Origin: Acidobacteriota bacterium
GTDB lineage: Bacteria; Acidobacteriota; Blastocatellia; RBC074
Assembly (NCBI GenBank): GCA_017991275.1
Contig: JAGNMH010000124.1
Coordinates: 1-10,151, forward strand
Direction of reading: 5' to 3'
Length of the DNA: 10,151 nt
A model generated the notes under the pieces. That model had not been told where the DNA came from and did no database searches. It saw only the letters and a list, made by a program, of their open reading frames with translations. Numbering within the stretch: the stretch's first letter is position 1; each line of letters starts with the position of its first letter. Positions 7,223 through 10,151 of this stretch are shown here, one piece after another. The translations under genes were made by a program, and so were the position numbers.

Positions 7223-7304
7223 TCAGCAGCGCAATTTCCGGCTCAACGCGAACATTATTTTCAACTTTACCGGCGACAAGTTCGAACCGGAAAATTTCTG
7301 CTGA
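7223..7304. repeat. Imperfect inverted repeat in the intergenic gap
   Basis: The arms pair in three blocks: TCAGCAG (7223-7229) with CTGCTGA (7298-7304), TTTCCGG (7235-7241) with CCGGAAA (7287-7293), and CGAAC (7249-7253) with GTTCG (7280-7284). Short mismatched bulges separate the blocks. A transcript could fold into a long interrupted hairpin. It lies between the LolA-like gene and the dioxygenase operon and could be a decayed repeat or a regulatory leader. No T-run follows directly, so a terminator is not supported. The rest of 7207-7346 holds a weak -10-like CATAAT (7314-7319) without a clear -35 box. Confidence 0.5.
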
Positions 7305-7346
7305 ACTCGACTCCATAATTTTTCATGCTGAACGAGGAAATGTTTT

Positions 7347-8210
7347 ATGCCTGTTGCCAATGCCATCAGCTTTGATGCTGAGGTCGTGCCTCACGCGGCT
7401 GGTCTATATGATTACTCTGACATCGCCTCAACCGTTGACGGACTCGACGCCGTGACCGATGACGAGATTGCACTGTATCGCGAGCAAGGCTTTATCGCCG
7501 TTCGCAATGCCTTCTCACCTAAAGAAGTCCAATCCGGCCTGGACGGTTTGGCTGACCTGGTTTCTGGGCGGGCGCCAGGGTTTCAAAACATCCAATTCAC
7601 CGCCGAAGTTCGTGATCGGCTGGACAGGCTGAACTTAGAAGAGCGAATGGATGCAGTCCGCCGGCTGTTGTATTTCGTTGATTATGAAACCCGAACTAAA
7701 GCCATCGCCAATCATCCAAAGTTATTAGCCGTGGTTAGCCGTTTGCTAGGGGCTGATGCGACAATGTTTCAGGACATGGCTTTGATCAAACCTCCGAATG
7801 GCCGCGAAAAGCCGTGGCATCAGGATCACGCTTACTTTGAATTGACGCCGGAAACTCGAGTTGTCGGAGTTTGGATCGCGCTTGATCCGGCAGGGATCGA
7901 AAACGGTTGCATGCGAGTGATGCCGGGGTGGCATCGTGACCGCAAGTTTCATCATTTCCAAATTCGTGATTTGCAGATTTGCGATTCAGAGATGGAAGGA
8001 TTGCAGCAGCACAGAACCGCCGTGCCGCTGGAACCCGGCGGCTGTTTGATTTTCGACAGCTACATTCCGCACGGCACTCCCAGCAACTTCACTGCGTTTC
8101 GTCGCAGGGCTTTGCAGTTTCATTACCACGCGGCGGTTGGCGCGCAAAAAATCACAGCCGAAGAGCGCGTCGCCATTTGGGGCGGCGAAGCCAATGGCCT
8201 GAGTTGTTGA
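7347..8210 (+). CDS. Phytanoyl-CoA dioxygenase (PhyH) family protein
   Basis: A 287-residue cytoplasmic enzyme of the Fe(II)/2-oxoglutarate dioxygenase group, which hydroxylate an unactivated carbon while turning 2-oxoglutarate into succinate and CO2. The iron ligands are visible: H158 and D160 in KPWHQDHAYF, and H242 in IPHGTPSNF. R253 in the following RRRALQFHYH would bind the 2-oxoglutarate carboxylate, 11 residues after the distal His, as in human PHYH (H264/R275). The segment ALDPAGIENGCMRVMPGWHR is also typical. Length is normal and no key residue is missing. A ribosome site GAGGA (7334-7338) lies 8 bases before the ATG. It is the first gene of a tight cluster with a membrane protein, a TIM-barrel isomerase and a sulfatase. 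Bacterial members act on varied small molecules, so phytanoyl-CoA should not be assumed. Confidence 0.92.
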   Translation: MPVANAISFDAEVVPHAAGLYDYSDIASTVDGLDAVTDDEIALYREQGFIAVRNAFSPKEVQSGLDGLADLVSGRAPGFQNIQFTAEVRDRLDRLNLEERMDAVRRLLYFVDYETRTKAIANHPKLLAVVSRLLGADATMFQDMALIKPPNGREKPWHQDHAYFELTPETRVVGVWIALDPAGIENGCMRVMPGWHRDRKFHHFQIRDLQICDSEMEGLQQHRTAVPLEPGGCLIFDSYIPHGTPSNFTAFRRRALQFHYHAAVGAQKITAEERVAIWGGEANGLSC

Positions 8211-8214
8211 ATGC

Positions 8215-8221
8215 GAGGTGA
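8215..8221 (+). promoter_or_regulatory. Ribosome binding site that fixes the start of the membrane protein gene
   Basis: GAGGTGA is a near-perfect Shine-Dalgarno site, with GAGG ending five bases before the ATG at 8224. The GTG at 8218 is in frame but lies inside this site, so it is not the likely start. The site follows the dioxygenase stop codon by four bases, suggesting linked translation. Confidence 0.7.
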
Positions 8222-8223
8222 AT

Positions 8224-8667
8224 ATGAACAAAAGCTTCAGGCTGTTTTATCGCGTGGCGTCTTATCTGTTGCTGTTGTCCGGTCTTGGGCATGCGTTCGG
8301 TCATTACAGGTTTTACGTTGATCGAAGTTGGTTTCCTGCCGACAGGCAATCGGTGGCGAACACGATGCAGGCTTATGTAGCCGATGGCTTTTTGCACTCA
8401 ACTATGTGGACGTTGTTGCAGATGTTTAGTCTGTCGTTTTCATTGTTTTTGCTTTTTACAGGCCTGGTCAATCTGCTGATGCTGGGCAGTGATTTGCCGC
8501 TGGAATTTATGAAACGAGCAGCGCGGTTCAATCTGATTTTCTGGCTGTTATCTCTGTGTTTGTTTTTAGCGACGCACAGAGTCATCCAACCAATTGTAAT
8601 TTGTGCTTCGGTCAGCCTGATATTTGCCCTGGCTTACTGGAAAGCGCCGTCAACTCAACAATCGTAA
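8224..8667 (+). CDS. Small four-helix membrane protein of unknown function
   Basis: I do not recognise this 147-residue protein with confidence. It has four predicted membrane helices, at about 11-28, 61-87, 102-117 and 120-139, with short loops and a basic N-terminus (NKSFRLFYR). Histidines at or near the membrane stand out: H23 and H27 in GLGHAFGHY, H58 in DGFLHSTMW, and H118 in ATHRV. They might bind metal or heme, but that is only a guess. The loop between helices 1 and 2 is polar and aromatic (YRFYVDRSWFPADRQ). The gene starts 13 bases after the dioxygenase stop and ends 6 bases before the isomerase start, so it is almost certainly part of the operon. A role in uptake, or as a membrane anchor for neighbouring enzymes, is possible but unsupported. 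Confidence 0.8.
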   Translation: MNKSFRLFYRVASYLLLLSGLGHAFGHYRFYVDRSWFPADRQSVANTMQAYVADGFLHSTMWTLLQMFSLSFSLFLLFTGLVNLLMLGSDLPLEFMKRAARFNLIFWLLSLCLFLATHRVIQPIVICASVSLIFALAYWKAPSTQQS

Positions 8668-8673
8668 ACACCA

Positions 8674-9495
8674 ATGAAACTGAAACTCGTCAAAAGCCTG
8701 TGGGGAATGGAAGGCACGCTGGCTGAAAAAGTCAGGCAAATAGCTGAGGCCGGGTACGTTGCCATCGAAGCTCAAGTGCCAGCCGAAGATTCGCTGCCGG
8801 AATTCGTCGGCCTGCTACGCCAGTACAAGCTGGAATTCGTGGCGATGGTCATTACCGATGGAGCGACGCCCGCCGACCATTTCACTTCGTTTCGCGCGAA
8901 GATCGAAAAGGCCTGTAGCCTGGAACCGCTGCAAATCACTGTTCACGGCGGAAAAGACTGGTGGCCGTTTGAATTGCAGAAGGAGTTTTTCGCTGAAGCT
9001 CTGGAAGTCGAGCGGCGTATCGGCCTGATGGTCAATCACGAAACTCACAGAGGCCGTCCGATGTTCACGCCATCGGCGACGGCTCGTTTGCTGACGGAAT
9101 TCCCGGAGCTTCACATCAACGCGGACTTCAGTCACTTCACCAACGTCTGCGAAAGCCTGCTGGAAGATCAGAAAGAAGCGATGGCTTTGTGCATTTCACG
9201 CACTCGGCATTTGCACGGACGCATCGGCCACGAAGAAGGGCCGCAGGTCAATGATCCTCGCGCACCAGAATGGTCGGCGCAGGTCGCGGCTCACTTTGAC
9301 TGGTGGGATGAAATTGTTCGGACTCGACTGAAAGCCGGGGCCGAATACTTTACCTTCAACCCGGAGTTCGGCCCGCCGACTTACATGCCCACACTGCCGC
9401 ACACTCGACAGCCGGTAGCCGATTTGTGGGATGTGTGTTTGTGGATGGCCAAACGGTTTGAGTCGCGATTCAATGAACTAATGGCTTCGCACTGA
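8674..9495 (+). CDS. Sugar phosphate isomerase/epimerase-like TIM-barrel protein
   Basis: A 273-residue protein of the xylose isomerase-like TIM-barrel family (AP_endonuc_2 fold). It begins LVKSLWGMEGTLAEKVRQIAEAGYVAIEA, the usual first strand and helix. Likely metal ligands appear in the family's order: E123 in VNHETHRGRP, D151 in INADFSHF, H181 in LHGRIGHEEG, and E231 in FNPEFGPP. H154 and H186 may also take part. Such enzymes isomerise or epimerise sugars, keto-acids or inositol derivatives using a divalent metal; the exact reaction is not readable here. The start is the first ATG, 6 bases after the preceding stop, without a clear ribosome site, so translation probably depends on coupling to the membrane protein gene. 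The sulfatase follows after 16 bases. The setting suggests processing of a sugar-like product in the same pathway. Confidence 0.88.
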   Translation: MKLKLVKSLWGMEGTLAEKVRQIAEAGYVAIEAQVPAEDSLPEFVGLLRQYKLEFVAMVITDGATPADHFTSFRAKIEKACSLEPLQITVHGGKDWWPFELQKEFFAEALEVERRIGLMVNHETHRGRPMFTPSATARLLTEFPELHINADFSHFTNVCESLLEDQKEAMALCISRTRHLHGRIGHEEGPQVNDPRAPEWSAQVAAHFDWWDEIVRTRLKAGAEYFTFNPEFGPPTYMPTLPHTRQPVADLWDVCLWMAKRFESRFNELMASH

Positions 9496-9511
9496 ACTTT
9501 TGGGAGATTGA

Positions 9512-10151
9512 ATGATGAAAAAATTTGCTGCACTCTTTGCCGTCACTTTGATGTTGGTTTTATTCAACACCGTGTTGCCAACTAATGCTCAGCGGTTGCC
9601 GAACATCGTCTTTATTATGGCGGACGATCTCGGTTACGGAGATTTGGGCAGTTATGGTCAGCAAAAAATTCGCACACCGTATTTGGATCAAATGGCGACG
9701 GATGGAATGCGCTTTACGCAATTTTATGCTGGCTCTCCGGTATGTGCGCCAGCGCGATGTGTGCTGATGACAGGCAAACACGGCGGGCATGCCTTTATTC
9801 GAGACAACAAGGAAGTTCAGCCCGAAGGCCAATTGCCGATTCCATCCAGCGAGGTGACAATTGCCGAAATGCTGAAAGCCAAAGGGTACGCAACTGGCGC
9901 TTTTGGTAAATGGGGGTTGGGTTTTGTTGGCACGGAAGGCGATCCGAATCGTCAAGGTTTTGACCTGTTTTACGGTTACAACTGCCAGCGCGAAGCTCAC
10001 AATTTTTATCCCGATCATCTTTGGCGCAACAATAAGCGAGTCGTACTGGAAGGTAACGACCGCGGTTTGACCGGTAAGCAGTACTCGCACGATCTGATCG
10101 AAGCCGAAACTCTGAAATTCATTCGCGACAACAAAGACAAACCGTTTTTTG
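9512..10151 (+). CDS. Exported type I sulfatase, 3' end outside the window
   Basis: The first 213 residues of a formylglycine-dependent sulfatase, which hydrolyses sulfate esters outside the cytoplasm. The signal peptide is MMKKFAALFAVTLMLVLFNTVLPTNAQ with a likely cut after NA or NAQ. IMADDLGYGDLGSYG (35-49) supplies the calcium-binding D38 and D39. The signature CAPARCVLMTG (78-88) fits CxPxRxxxxTG, with C78 converted to formylglycine by a maturase (FGE or anSME type, not in this window). GKWGLG (near residue 137) holds the conserved active-site Lys. The frame is open to the last base; the C-terminal half lies beyond the window. GGGAG (9502-9506) supports the ATG at 9512 or the next one at 9515. 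The gene lies 16 bases after the isomerase gene. Family and export are clear; the substrate is unknown. Confidence 0.92.
   Translation, partial: MMKKFAALFAVTLMLVLFNTVLPTNAQRLPNIVFIMADDLGYGDLGSYGQQKIRTPYLDQMATDGMRFTQFYAGSPVCAPARCVLMTGKHGGHAFIRDNKEVQPEGQLPIPSSEVTIAEMLKAKGYATGAFGKWGLGFVGTEGDPNRQGFDLFYGYNCQREAHNFYPDHLWRNNKRVVLEGNDRGLTGKQYSHDLIEAETLKFIRDNKDKPFF

Overview
This window looks like chromosome from a Gram-negative (diderm) environmental bacterium. My best guess is Acidobacteriota, perhaps Blastocatellia. The guess rests on balanced base composition, on a LolA-like periplasmic protein next to transporters, on secreted-sulfatase and PhyH-type catabolic genes, and on dispersed palindromic repeats of the CACCGCAGAGGCGCA and CAGGATGAACAGGAT types, which I recall from such genomes. 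No marker gene confirms this. All genes lie on the + strand.

Region 1 (1-729): the 3' part of a Fic-domain (AMP-transferase type) protein. Its N-terminal inhibitory motif is in frame upstream of the first usable start, so the gene begins before the window. An 82-bp element (726-807) follows, made of nested hairpins; it supplies the fic stop codon and ends 13 bases before the next gene.

Region 2 (821-4622): a large two-module FtsX/MacB-type ABC permease with no ATPase gene beside it, then a dienelactone hydrolase fused to an NTF2/SnoaL-like domain. They are 28 bp apart and probably co-transcribed.

Region 3 (4623-4950): a 328-bp gap almost filled by a 267-bp nested, mirror-symmetric repeat built from two families of short words. 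This is the most unusual non-coding structure here.

Region 4 (4951-7206): an APC-superfamily permease and a secreted LolA-like protein, 42 bp apart. A 140-bp gap with an imperfect inverted repeat follows.

Region 5 (7347-10151): a tight cluster with gaps of 13, 6 and 16 bp. It encodes a PhyH-type Fe(II)/2-oxoglutarate dioxygenase, a small four-helix membrane protein, a sugar-phosphate-isomerase-like TIM barrel and an exported type I sulfatase cut off by the window end. It reads as a catabolic operon in which sulfate would be removed outside the cytoplasm and the product oxidised and isomerised inside; the substrate cannot be read from the sequence.

Most genes belong to known families. The points most worth following are the two repeat elements, the hydrolase fusion, the permease without an ATPase and the dioxygenase/sulfatase operon. 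I found no RNA gene, CRISPR array, insertion sequence or phage gene.
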